Positions 10,916 through 22,286 of a stretch of 64,000 nt of DNA are shown piece by piece; position 1 is the first letter of the stretch; every line of letters starts with the position of its first letter. The notes beneath the pieces were generated by a model, which was given only the letters and a program-made list of their open reading frames with translations, had not been told where the DNA came from and searched no databases. Both the position numbers and the translations under genes were made by a program. The stretch spans positions 8,556,001 through 8,620,000 of the forward strand of contig OU342631.1 of assembly GCA_910589415.1 (NCBI GenBank), given 5' to 3'. This DNA is from Malachius bipustulatus. Lineage: Eukaryota; Arthropoda; Insecta; Coleoptera; Melyridae.

Positions 10916-12898
10916 CTGGTGCTGATGCGTGCTGGTGGAAATTGAAATGCTTATCACGTCGACTCATTTGGTTACCACTATACAGCTTAGCAGCGCATTA
11001 AAAATAAGAAAGACGGAGAGAGAAAGTGAAAATATCGCCAAGGTTTAATATAAGAGCCATAATATGTGGGAGGGTAACTATACTCCCGACTATTAAGATG
11101 ATTTGGGATGCACGTACCGTCGCCGCGACTCTCCGCTCGCCTCTATAAAGTGGGGAACGTAATCCTCCCAGCCGAGCAGAGAAGGAAGAGAACGGGGTAA
11201 TCAAATTAATTCATGAATGCCGCCGGAATCAAGTGCGAAAATTGAAATCAAAGTGATTTTGTCTGGTTTCAAATTGCGAATTATTCCGCGGTTATCGGAC
11301 CCGGGTCGAGGGTTAATTCCAAGGTCTTTGAACGTGATGTCGATTTTTCAAATTCCCGATTGAAAGTTTTATGCCGTCCAGAGCAAATGAAGCGTTTCGG
11401 TTTACGAGCGAATCTTTTGTTACTTATAAAATTTCGACCATAAAGTCCGAATAACGAAGTATCTGTGCCACTATACGGAGAGCATTAGAGTCTGAGAAGT
11501 GGGTACTCTACAATACGTCAGCAGTTGGGTCGCTATTTTATGGACACAGACAGCAAACAAGCGGTTTCCCCGCTTTCCCGGAATCACCGAGAAGAGGATA
11601 TAAATTTCCGTTTGACTGGGGGCTTTAGACACTGCCGCCGAGCACTGTAATCTGCATATATGCGTATCTACTTAGCCGGATTGCCGAAAGCTGTTGTTTC
11701 CTTCGGTAGTGATGGGATTACCTGTTACATCCATCCGAACGAGTTACGAGGGTAATAATAATGATTTTATCCAGGATATTTCGACACTATTGTCTGGTCC
11801 GAAATTGATGTTTGTTTGTCCTAAAACGTTGGAGTATACTTGGGAGATTCATCACATCCGTCAAGGCGAATACTTTCCCTATCGGTTCAGCTTGTCTAAT
11901 AAAAATGAGGGGGCGGGAGCTCCGATCAACATTTGTAGAAGAAGATCGAGTCGATCCCTGGTCACCAGCATCAAGCACGATTGCCTCGATGGATTGGTAG
12001 TCTGCCTTTTTTTCTATTTGGAAATAAATAGACCGCTAGTCTGGAGAAATGTATTGTTGTTGATCAGCAGAGTAAAGTGGCATAAATGGTGTTTAAAAAA
12101 TGTTGGAACAAAAGTAATTTCGCTAAATTAGCGATCTCGAGCAGAGAACGGGGCAATTCTTTCTAACAACGCTTGCTAACTGGATGAAGATTCTCCCCTT
12201 ATTTGTGCAACCTGACGTGATAAGTCTGACACAAATAATCGAAACTGTAGCTGGAAAAGGAGTTGAAGTTGAGTGTAAAACTAAAACTTGAGACAACAAC
12301 ACATAAAAGTGCTCTAACCTACATAGAGATTACCCGTAATCGATTAAAACAACGAGAGATGAGCTCTTATAGTTCTTGAAGTTCTAGGTATATACAACTT
12401 CAAAAGTTAAAGTTGAAGTGGGTACTTTAATTTTAAAAACTACTCGACCCGACAGTTAAGAATTCAATTATTTCTGATAAGCGAGCTTTCTAATAATATT
12501 TTGAATATCCCCGGCTTGAAAGCGAGTAATATGACACCCTCTACCCTCTTCTTGGTCTTGGCGTTTTTGTGAAAGCAGGCCGAAGTAAATACATTACCCT
12601 ATCTGGGTCAGCTATGGTACGCCTTACAAGAACGTGTTTAATCAGGGATGAAATCCCCTACAAAAGTCTTTTTACAGCCTAATATTTTTTCAGAAAAATG
12701 TCAACACTCGAGAGAACGTCCCGATGTTTTCCTCCATTGTTATCGACAGCGAATTCATCTTATTTCCCACTTCACTATTTATTTCAGAGCTGCTCTATTC
12801 CAGGCCGAGACTCGGGAATGTTTTTTTTTATTATTACAACAACGCAGATATCCCGTTATTAAAGATTGATATTCCTCGTTTACACAATGACATAACAC

Positions 12899-12928
12899 TA
12901 CTAACACCAACACCAACACCAACACCAC
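12899..12928 (+). repeat. ACACCA hexanucleotide microsatellite
   Basis: About four and a half tandem copies of ACACCA. A plausible polymorphic marker with no evident function. Confidence 0.85.
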
Positions 12929-13005
12929 TTATTTCAATAATAATGAGAGACATTTTTCTGTCAACCACGCCTCTGTTCTTCCCAGTTTATGATGACTGGT
13001 GTAGC

Positions 13006-13045
13006 TCTCTAGTTTTAGCTCTAGTTCTAGTTCTAGGCTCTAGCT
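13006..13045 (+). repeat. CTAGTT/CTAGCT simple repeat
   Basis: Degenerate tandem hexamers of the form TCTAGT, TTTAGC, TCTAGT, TCTAGT, TCTAGG, CTCTAGC. Simple sequence in intron 2. Confidence 0.75.
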
Positions 13046-14016
13046 ATTTTTATTGTCCCTTATTTAAGATCGGCGGTTTCGGGGCTGACAGAGCGGAGGA
13101 TTTATACAGTTAAGTTTGGCAAATATATCATATCGTATCAACGGGCCAATTCGCTCTGAATGCCTGGAAATTTGATGGTGTTTTTGAACTTTTGTGCTGC
13201 GATCGAATTTTCATAAGGTGGTGGCCTAATACTGTGCTGCTGATGCTGGTGCGGCCTTGGATTTATGCGAAAAGTTTCCGGGAGAGATTGATAACTCCCA
13301 GTAATGACAGTACCTAATTTTATTAAAATGTTTGCGCTTTATACTCTTCCACATGTTCGTTTTATCATCGTCCCAGTTTGTTTTATGACGTTTTCTTCTT
13401 CTTTTTATCACGTGAATGCATCACTCTTTTTTCTACCAGGACCATTAAACATTATATGTTTCTCTGTTATGTGACGTTTGCTTTCAAGGACTGTGAACTT
13501 CTACCATTAAGAGGGAAAATGGGGCAATTTAAATTCTAGCAGTGAATATAGACTTATCTGGCAACACTGGATTCATCTTAAAACTGCAATTAATTAACAC
13601 GATATAGAGAGAATGGGAGAGGAAAGCACAAAAAACGCTTTCTAAAAAACCATGAACTATAAAAATGTCAAGAAGCGATATTAATTTATCTACCAGAGAA
13701 TTAAAATCAATAAAAAAAACAGGATCCTACGTTGTGTTTTTTTTTAATACGATACAAACAACCAATGAAACATTTAAAAACATTCTAAAACATTCTAAAA
13801 CATTCCAAATTCTAATCATTCGGAGATCAAAAATTTATTTAATTCAATAAACCATGGAACGGTTATTTATACCCAGCTCCAATTTCAGAACGTATCTCAA
13901 TAAACTGAAATAACGTTAATGTCGCATCAAATATCTTGAAACAATTTTTTATGGTAACAGCAAAGATTGCAAAAAGTGAGCCTTCAAAATTAAAATAACG
14001 TTAAAATCCCACTTAC

Positions 14017-14152
14017 CTGCAATAGCGAGTTGTCTAATAAAAAAATTCATCCTGGATTTTCTGCTTTTACTGACCACCAGAGCTACCAGAACAGCCGAAT
14101 TTCCCAGTACAATCATCGTGAATAGAACCCATAGAATCGTGAATTGTTCAGC
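14017..14152 (-). CDS. CCAPR: CCAP receptor exon 2: TM1 and intracellular loop 1
   Basis: The exon is 136 nt: 45 codons (residues 75-119) plus one base of Asp120. The acceptor is TGTTTCAG before 14152 and the donor GTAAGT starts at 14016. It starts [20 protein letters not shown], which is TM1 with Asn 1.50 (Asn92) in the GNSAVL motif. The basic loop SRKSRMNFF leads into RQLAIA at the start of TM2. The match to the CCAP receptor TM1 block is strong from memory of the family. Intron 1 enters in phase 0, directly after the FYFYK end of exon 1. Confidence 0.93.
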
Positions 14153-14477
14153 CTGAAACAAAAGATCAATTTTTAGATACATATGTCAAATTATACTTCA
14201 AAGAATGTGCGGTGTATTGCAGATATGACGTAACATATGAACAAAGAAAACAAGAAACTTAAACCAATTCAGCTCGCCGCTTGATATAAATAAATATCAA
14301 TAAATCCTATTCTCAGAAAGGAAGGAAAAGAAAATATAATTTCCAAGCGTATTTTCAAAACAATTTCCTTTTTATGCATAAGAAAACTGAATCTGCTAAC
14401 TTTGATTTATTGTATGAGTCACATTATTTATACGGCAATGATGAAAAATACTGTCCAAATAAATAAAAGCTATATTT

Positions 14478-15585
14478 TGCGAGTACAAGACGCTATTTTC
14501 TCTACGACTATTAAAAAATTCTCTCCAAAATAAATTTATGTGCATTTTATTGTCTTGGCTACTCGATTTCTCGAACAATAAACAAAATTTCGTCTGTTTA
14601 AACAAGAAGAAAAGTGAGTTCGATCGCGTTGCTTCGTCGCTTTTCGAGCTCTATTAGTCTATATGAACGCGTAGCACCTTAAAATGTTATTAGGCGGTGA
14701 TTACGTTCATCTTTATTTGGCCAGACGACTACGACTTACCTCGTGGGAATTCAGTAGCTATTCTCCGCGAGTAGAAGACGCTATTTTCTCTACGACTATT
14801 AAAAAAATCATCAAAACTCTCCAAAATAAATATATGTGCATTTTATTGTCTTTCGTACTCGATTTCTCGAATAATAAACAAAATTTCGTCTGTTTAAACA
14901 AGAAGAAAAGTGAATTCGATCGCGTTGCTTCGTCGCTTTTCGAGCTCTATTAGTCTATATGAACGCGTAGCACCTTAAAATGTTATTAGGCGGTGATTAT
15001 GTTAATCTTTATTTGGCCAGACGACTACGACTTACCTCGTGGGAATTCTATAGCTATTCTCTGCGAGTAGAAGACGATATTTTCTCTACGACTACAAAAA
15101 AAAATCAACAAAACTCTTCAAAATAAATTTATGTCCGTTTTATTGTATTAATTCCTCGATTTCTCGGTAATAAACATAGAATTTCGTCTTCTTAGTCACA
15201 AGTTTATAAAACTGCGCGTGATGAACATTACAGATTTCATTGCTGCCATTATACCAGTCGTTAAGGCGAAATGTATGAAAAATACATAAATCAGTCAAAA
15301 TAAACTATTAGCTAAACTGATGGGATAATAATAGTAAAACAGGAAGAAAAGTAAGTGTGCTCGCGCTGCTTCGTCGCTTTTCGAGGTCTATTGGTCTATA
15401 TGAACGCGTAAAACCTTAACATGTGTTATGATGAGGCGGTCAGTATATTAATCTTTCTTTGGCCAAACGACTACGACTTACTTCGTGGGAATTCAATTGC
15501 TATTTTTGGCGAGTAGAAGACGCTATTTTTTCTACGACCATAAAAAATCATCAAAAACTCTTGAAAATATTATTGTAACGTAGAA
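14478..15585 (+). repeat. ~290-bp tandem repeat, about 3.5 copies, one expanded
   Basis: ACGCTATTTTCTCTACGACT, or a near variant, starts at 14490, 14778, 15073 and 15520. Units also share AAACAAGAAGAAAAGTGA, GAACGCGTAGCACC and GACTACGACTTACCTCGTGG. Spacings are 288, 295 and 447 bp; the third unit is longer by ~150 bp of unrelated sequence (about 15190-15340). It sits 325 bp upstream of exon 2 in intron 1. No terminal repeats and no coding signature. Confidence 0.88.
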
Positions 15586-16370
15586 AAACCGTATAAAAAC
15601 ACTTTTTAAATAATTTTTTTCTAATTGGTGGGAGGTATGTCTCTGTCAGAACTGTTTATTTCTATAAATAATATAAGTGCGTATCCTTTATGCATCAAAT
15701 TCCGCATACAAGAAGTTTAATGTAGAAAGTATTGCAGGTACCATACAGAACGGAAGTAGAATTACGCAGGGTAGACCGGTTGCAATAAACTTGTTACCAG
15801 CCATTAGGTCCAGAATTTAGGCTTAATTAAATAAGGTCAGCCCTTTTATATAGACTTCTACTGCGATATACAGGGTGATTCAACGAATTATATGAATCGA
15901 AATAAATTATATTTATATTACCTTTTTTACAACAAAATTGGCAACTTACAAAAACAACTTTTCTTTAATCAATTCGAGTATTCTCGGATGTCTCAAAGAA
16001 AGGGACACCTACGAAGAATTACACAATTTAGAGAGTCTAAGAGGGGGCTTTTAGTAGTTAAGTCATTTTGTTCGAAATTTTCGTCAAAAATTCGATGTTT
16101 TTAAAGGGAGGTGTCACGAAAATCCAATTCGGAGGCAAGTAACGTAGAGCCAAGAACGAGAGTGGGATCCTCGAACTTTGGCGCTTGTTTAAAATCTACT
16201 AGAAAAAAAAAATGATTCTAGTGGCTAACATAATCTAATACTGGGAAATCTGCTAGTATGTAATTTCCCAGAAGTTTCCCGCGCAAATGATTTCCTAGCT
16301 TTATTCCGATCCAATTCGTTACCGATATTTCAATTTTTCATCCCTCGCATTACGTCGTAAACAGATTGAG
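15586..16370. other. Intron 1 stretch before the putative promoter
   Basis: No gene recognised. At 15871, CAGGGTGATTCA preceded by TATA is identical in form to the end of the fold-back element at 37070-37984 and may be a solitary or truncated end of that family. The 70-codon frame starting at 15892 lies in this AT-rich stretch and has no family signature. Confidence 0.45.
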
Positions 16371-16402
16371 TATAAATAAGTACAAGAGTTCAGAGTTTCA
16401 GT
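16371..16402 (+). promoter_or_regulatory. Putative core promoter: TATA box plus TCAGT initiator
   Basis: TATAAATA at 16371-16378 is followed by TTTCAGTAG, whose TCAGT (16398-16402) puts the initiator A at 16400. The TATA box thus starts at -29, the standard spacing, and TCAGT is the arthropod initiator consensus. A GC-richer transcribed-looking stretch follows (16403-16720), including CAG-rich sequence, and then the hairpin at 16845. It points right, antisense to the receptor. Chance occurrence is possible: TATA motifs are common in AT-rich DNA and the spacing was judged by eye. Confidence 0.4.
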
Positions 16403-16844
16403 AGCGCGCTAGAGTTGCTAGCCCACCACCACCTCGGTGTCGATCAGCAGCAGTAGCAGCGGCAGCGTGTTCTGGTCGTATTTCAGCGAGCGAGGCAATA
16501 AAAGAGCAGCCGATGCGTTCAAGTCGCTGTAAATATGAATTAAACTGTGCCCCGGATGCGGTTCTCGCCGTTATTTCCACAGCAAACCAGCTTTCGTCCT
16601 GCGGCCCGAGGATTTTATATCCTTTATAGCATCAACGCCAAAGCGGCTATCCTTGCATTGCGACTTCCGTTCCGTCCACCGCGACGTTGCCATACTTGCG
16701 TAACCTCCTTAAATTCAGGGGAAGGTTCGTTATTCTCTCACTTTCTCATACGTTGTTACTTATTCAAATAGGAATCGGTTAAATTAATGTCTGTTTAATA
16801 ATAATTAAAGCTGATGTGTGCAGACTTTCACGGCAGGCTTCAAC

Positions 16845-16923
16845 TGAAATCATAGTTGAGTCCGGGGTGCTTCGTCGTGGTTTATGAATACGGCGAAACA
16901 TCCTGGAATCAACTATGATTTCA
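16845..16923 (+). ncRNA. Pre-microRNA-like hairpin
   Basis: The arms 16845-16874 and 16894-16923 pair over 30 positions: 26 Watson-Crick pairs, 2 G-U pairs (16864 with 16904, 16867 with 16901) and 2 mismatches (16860 with 16908, 16870 with 16898), closed by a 19-nt loop (16875-16893). Total length is 79 nt with no bulges. The 5' arm starts TGAAATCATAGTTGA and the 3' arm ends TCAACTATGATTTCA. Pairing is slightly better on the plus strand. This size and shape are those of an animal pre-miRNA. I do not recognise either arm as a known miRNA seed family. It lies in receptor intron 1, antisense, 445 bp downstream of the putative start at 16400. The main alternative is a tiny inverted-repeat transposon, but no target-site duplication is visible. 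Confidence 0.5.
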
Positions 16924-18025
16924 ATAATTATAACTACTTGTCGTGGATAATAGAAATGAGTTTGGCAACGTTGCAGATGTTGGCGTTTTAACTGTTGTAA
17001 GAAACTTAACTCGTAAAAAGTTCTTTATGTTAAGATTCGATTTGTAAGTTTCATGAAAATGGGTCACGGTTCGTTAAAATGACCATTCTTGAATCCATGT
17101 GTGAGTATATTATAACGAAGGAGCACTCGCAAAATATTCTGGAAAGCAGAGATAACAGAGTAAAGTGATTGTGAACAGTGAAGTGAAAGAGTATAGTTGT
17201 TGTTGTTGTTGTTGTTGGAAGTGTGTGTAAATAAGAGAACAGCTGATTATTTAGATTTGGAGATTATTGTTATAGGTTATAGTCGTCTCAAGGAATAAAT
17301 ACATTTCATTTGGAATTATTAAAGTGTAACGTAATTAATGAGAGTTTATTGAAAGCTTTTCCTCGCCACATAGCTCCCGCTGAAAATCTCTCTTCTTCGG
17401 TAGTCTCTCCCTCTCTCTTGAGTTCCCATACATAAACCGAAATTATTAAATCCTTTCACGTCTTCATACACACCGACGAAACTCTAGTGAGAGTAATTAT
17501 TAAAGTTGAATCAACTAAACTTCAATTAATTCAAGCAATTTCATTCAAAACCTTAATTAATATTTATCATTCCGGCTTGCTACACATCGGGATAGGTAAA
17601 CAAGACGAAGTTCCCGCAGATCCATAATTCACCCGGGAAAAATTATGGACGTGGAGATAATAAAAAGCATGGTGAATACATTTCGGTCGGTTCTGAATAT
17701 TTGTGGGCGTTAAACGCCAGGCTTTATATTATAGACCGTTATATTGGGGTTGGGGTTGGGGCTGGGAAGTGTATAAATCCCAGAAGCGCCCCTGGAAGAC
17801 TGTGTGCCTTTACCGCTTTCCTTTCACATCCAAACGGATATCGGGCTTTTTCTTGCAGTTGTTTATCATTATGACACTCGTGTCTGCCGATAAATTTCTT
17901 ATCTCTTCGGATTTATTATTTACGAACTGCACAAAGTACTCTACGACTACTCTACAAACTAATACATTTATTGTATCTTCAATCATTTGAGTCAAAGTCA
18001 AACCATGTGACGTATAAGAAGTGCA
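16924..18025. other. Intron 1 stretch after the hairpin
   Basis: Contains a short GTT trinucleotide run at about 17196-17217 and otherwise nothing recognisable. The frames at 17703-17990 (plus) and 17810-18127 (minus) overlap each other and match no family I know. Confidence 0.5.
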
Positions 18026-18471
18026 AATCAGTGATAGTACGTTCCCCTGCCCTGTTTTACTTGTTCTGAAGCGGCGTTTCTCTATTTCCCGTGATGCTGG
18101 GATGTTGTCCCAGCGCCTAGTCACCACGTATGCTGCAAGTGGGCGATCTAGTCGGGTAAACTAAAATAGAATAATCCGCCGACCTTAGAATCGAAAGATG
18201 CTCGATTGCATGGTCACGGAAATTTAATTCCACTAACCTATCTAACGCAAATCAGTGTTAGTACGTTACCCTGTCCTGTTTTAATTGTTCCGAAGCGGTG
18301 TTTCTCTATTTCCCCTGACGCTGGGATGTTGCGCCAGCGTCTAGTCACCAATCTAGACCTCCCACGTATGCTGTATGTGGAATACCTAGCCGACAAGACT
18401 AAAATAGAATCATACGCCGACCGTAGAATCGAAAGCTGCTCGATCACACGGCCACTAAGGTTTACAACTAA
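18026..18471 (+). repeat. 223-bp direct repeat, two copies
   Basis: Copies begin at 18026 and 18249 with AATCAGTG followed by AGTACGTT. They share GTTTCTCTATTTCCC, GCTGGGATGTTG, CCACGTATGCTG, ACTAAAATAGAAT and TAGAATCGAAAG in order. Divergence is of the order of 10-15 percent by eye, and the second copy has a short extra segment near 18352. GC content is above the surroundings. The 95-codon frame at 18206-18493 covers most of the second copy but does not continue through the first. Confidence 0.85.
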
Positions 18472-21400
18472 GATTTACACTGACATTTACTAAAGTTGTG
18501 CGAATTTGTTATTGTTTATGGGCTTGAAAATAGTGTGAAAATAGCTTGAAAAACGCTAATGGTGTATTTTTTCATTTTTATTTGGTTCATGGAAAAATAT
18601 TTTTACCACTGTCTCCCTATAAGTACTGAATTAGGGATAAAAATGATGAAAAACCATGCGAAAGCCCAAACAGTCCCAGCAATGTTGACTGGAAATGTAA
18701 TTTAAAAGGGTTCAATCTCCGCGCCGGCATCTGGCGCTGGCGGATCTATATACCTAATAAGCGAATTGGGGTCTTAAGATGGCGAGATTAGACGGTTAAT
18801 GAGGATGGAAGCATTCGACAGACTCTCCCTGTCCCAGAGACACATTGTTCCGCGTTCCGATGGGGTGTTCGAATTAAGGAAATCCAGCCGGGGGAATTTC
18901 AGCGGTCTATTTGCATCTTGGTGCCCTAAATCTTGCCAGAGCTGCATGCCCAATTAACTACTGTTACCTACTTTGCCCTAGCCTGGCCGGGATGGACGAC
19001 TGCATTTTATATTTCCAGCTCCAGCGAATTAGTTTGCCACCAACGCTCTGGAACGTTCTTTCGTTGTTTCGTTTTGTTAATTTTGTTACATTTTGTCTCG
19101 TTTTTTAAAGTACCTATGTAATCCCTAATACTTTATTTGTCTAGCGCTGAGGGGAAGATAATTATTCGTTAAAAAAATTGTAAATTGCGACAAAATAACT
19201 CTTAGACTACCTCGTGAAATGATCCCCGAGGCGCGGTATCCGAAAACTACAAAAAAAAAACGAATTTTAGCTGATCCCCGAGTTTTTGAATATAGGAAAA
19301 TGTACCAATCGTACATTATTGACCGTAACTTCGGCCTCGTCGATCTTAAAAAGATCGCAAATGTATCGGCGTGTAGCTGAGAAATAGTTTTTCACGAATG
19401 CAAAATTTCGTTTCAATCGACGCAATCGTCTGTCACCTACGAACTGTCAAAGTCGATCAAAAAATTTTTTTGGTCAATTTTCAAAAGCGTCTGTGGCTGC
19501 CATTTTGAAAGATATCATAATCCCAATTTGATGCAGCGCGTGTAGTCGACGAACCCCTTCGACGGAAAACGATCGCCCATCCAAAGCGTCCATCGTTTTG
19601 AAAAAACGGGCGAGCTAATTTTTTCCCAAAAACAACCTTGGAAAATTTCATTAAAAAAAAGTCATTAATTTATCGGATTTTTAATTTAAAAAGTGTAAGC
19701 TAATTTTAGAGCACCGTGGAAAATTTTTATTTTTCGATAAAAGTGCCAACATATGCGAGACGAATTATTGAAGCCATTACTTCAAATTCAAATGTTTAGA
19801 AAAAAATTGAAAAAAATTTGGCGATGTAGAAAATACAGAAAGATACAAATAGGGGACGCAGAAAAGTTGTTTTTGTAAGTTGCCTGTATGCATTCAAGTC
19901 TAAATAATTGATAATCGTCTAGCCAAAGGGGGTTCTCCATGTCCAAACTCTTCAAAATCTCATCAACTCTTTAAATGATGTAACTTGAAACAATGATCCT
20001 CCATAGCTGTCCCCGTCTTTCACCACCCCCGAGAAAAGTCGTCTTCAAGGTGACAAATAAGACTTTAATAACAAACTCAAATCACTCATCCGTCAAATTT
20101 TTATCAAATCTCAATATGTAGGCATCAAACTAAACGCAAGGGTGACTAAAACAGTGGGTGATACCTACACGAAACGTTCCCAGCCTAGTCGTCTCGAACT
20201 TAATGTTTTTTGTCGTCTGGCACGGTTTTGTTGAACTTGCAGACGAGACAATGATAATCAAACTCTAGTAGTGCGGTCTAACCGAGTTAAGCTAGTTTCT
20301 AGATTGCAGCCAGGCTTATAACTGTGTCCCCGGTCCCCGTAATAAGACAGCCCCGTAGATAAAAACAGAGGGATAATTGAAATAGTTCGGATTCTTGAAT
20401 ACTTGTCTTCGGCACTAAATATCGATGTGAACGATGAATTTCTAACCTTCTCAAGTTTAATAAAACTGCTACAAGATAAATTCTAGAAATATCCAAAATT
20501 TTATCTCAATGGAATGAATGCGTATGACCGATTTTCGACTTTTTGCATGTAACTTCAGATGCTTATAACTTTTTTTCTACGCGTCGTATGGATCAGCCGA
20601 TCACGGTGACGTAATCAGCGCCCAAAAATTTACCGGAAATGACAAGTCACACGATGACGTGAAAAACATCGATTTTTGTCTCAGCCAAAAAAGACGAGTA
20701 CTCCGTGAATATTATCCGAAGAGACTCGAAAAAAGAAGTCTTCGGAAAATTACGAAATTTTCCCTAGTAACTAAATCCCAAATATCGGAAAAGCTGAGTT
20801 TCTTTTTTTATTTAACCCCCATATTATATTAATCCAGTTCTATGAAGTATTCTGTCATTAATAAGAAAGTCTCAATAGTGGAGCCGGAACCAGAGCCAGA
20901 AGAAGGAATTAAAAGCAGCTCCTTTTGTGTTGACCATTTCCAATTATTTCAGTCGTCTTGGCCATTAACCGAGACGCCGTCTAGAAGATTCCGGCAATCC
21001 TAAAACCCATTTACTTTACCCGAGCTGCGGGGATCCCCTTACTTTCGAGTTGCAGTTGTTTATCCCCCGGCTCTCTTGATCTGGCCCTTAATTTTATGGC
21101 TTTTGAATCCTGTACGACTAAGACGAGCAATAAAGTTAATATCCTTAAATAATCCCTCCTATAATATAAGTGGAATAATTCTGTTTAAAGGGGATCATGG
21201 TGGTGAATTTAATTTATTACTAATTTTGACGTCACACCGTTGCCAGCCGCCCACGAACGCCGGTTGCATTTTTTAAGGGTCATTGTGTGACAACGATTTA
21301 AATATTCAGATTAGTCTCAATTAGGCATTAACCGGGGACGTTAGAGGAACGGTTTTCCACGGTGGTCTCGGTGATCGAATGCCCTAAAATAGAACGCTGA

Positions 21401-22286
21401 TAATCCGATGGTTAATTAGAAAGGCTTTGAAGTTGTATCAAATAAAACTCGAACAATAGATTTCGAGAGCGTTAGCTTTCGAACAAACAAATTAAATCTC
21501 CCCTTTCTTTGCCGACGGAAAGCTGAAGCTGGAGGGAATTGAAACCAGACCACTTGCGTTTAACTCTGCCGATTATTTCAATGTTTTGATCCAATTATCA
21601 CGAGTCTATATTTCTTCACGTCATATATTCGTCGAGATAATAATTGATAATTTGACATTCCCTTTTTTTTGAGTAATTTTTAAGCAATTCCCTTCCTAAT
21701 GAATTAATATTTTGAAAATTAGCAGTTTTTTTGAGACCTAGCCACTTCACCGGCTTTTAAGCTACACAAAAAAATTATATGATATAAATTGTTGATCAGA
21801 TTCTATGGGCAAGAGTGACCATGTGAAGTAACTCACTATCCAAACATGTTGAGTGTTGATAACGTCACTCGCTTATTAATTAATAAGGTTGTAGGACTCA
21901 TTGTTAATGTTTTGGGCGTACTTATCGTATCGTAGCGGACGACGACATATGATTTTAGGGCGAGTAAAACAGAAATAACGATAATAGTTCTATGTTAATT
22001 TATGTTACCTAATTTGTTCTAAATCCTGGTGGATAATTATGAACCTAATCAATTGAATGTTCCAGAAATTGCAGAGATATAAGTGATGCTATTCATTAGC
22101 TTAATAATGGGTCACGAAGTCACGAAAGTCTTACTCTCTGTAAGATTGAAGGGCTCATTTTACGAAATGAGACGAATGCGATTATGCTTGTAATTTTAGA
22201 CGGAATTAGAGTTAATTAGAAACAAACGACAAAAGGAAAATGTGAGCCGATTAAAAGAAAATCTTAATATTGGGCATTTCAATCCT
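18472..22286. other. Intron 1, middle, with GC-richer blocks
   Basis: No coding sequence is recognised. Two blocks (about 18710-19060 and 20930-21560) are GC-richer and low in repeats, with mixed short frames on both strands. They are candidates for conserved non-coding or regulatory DNA of the receptor gene, but only a cross-species alignment could show this. Confidence 0.4.

Larger units (their letters stand above)
10268..14016. other. Intron 2, exon-2-proximal part
   Basis: Contains the dispersed repeat 10796-10915, a hexanucleotide run at 12899-12928 and a CTAGTT-rich run at 13006-13045. The longest frame (11694-12131 plus, 145 codons) has no family signature and is overlapped by frames on both strands. 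No second gene is recognised. Confidence 0.5.

Noticed and set aside
11694..12131. 145-codon plus-strand frame in intron 2
   Set aside because: No family signature, overlapped by frames on both strands, no promoter or splice evidence.
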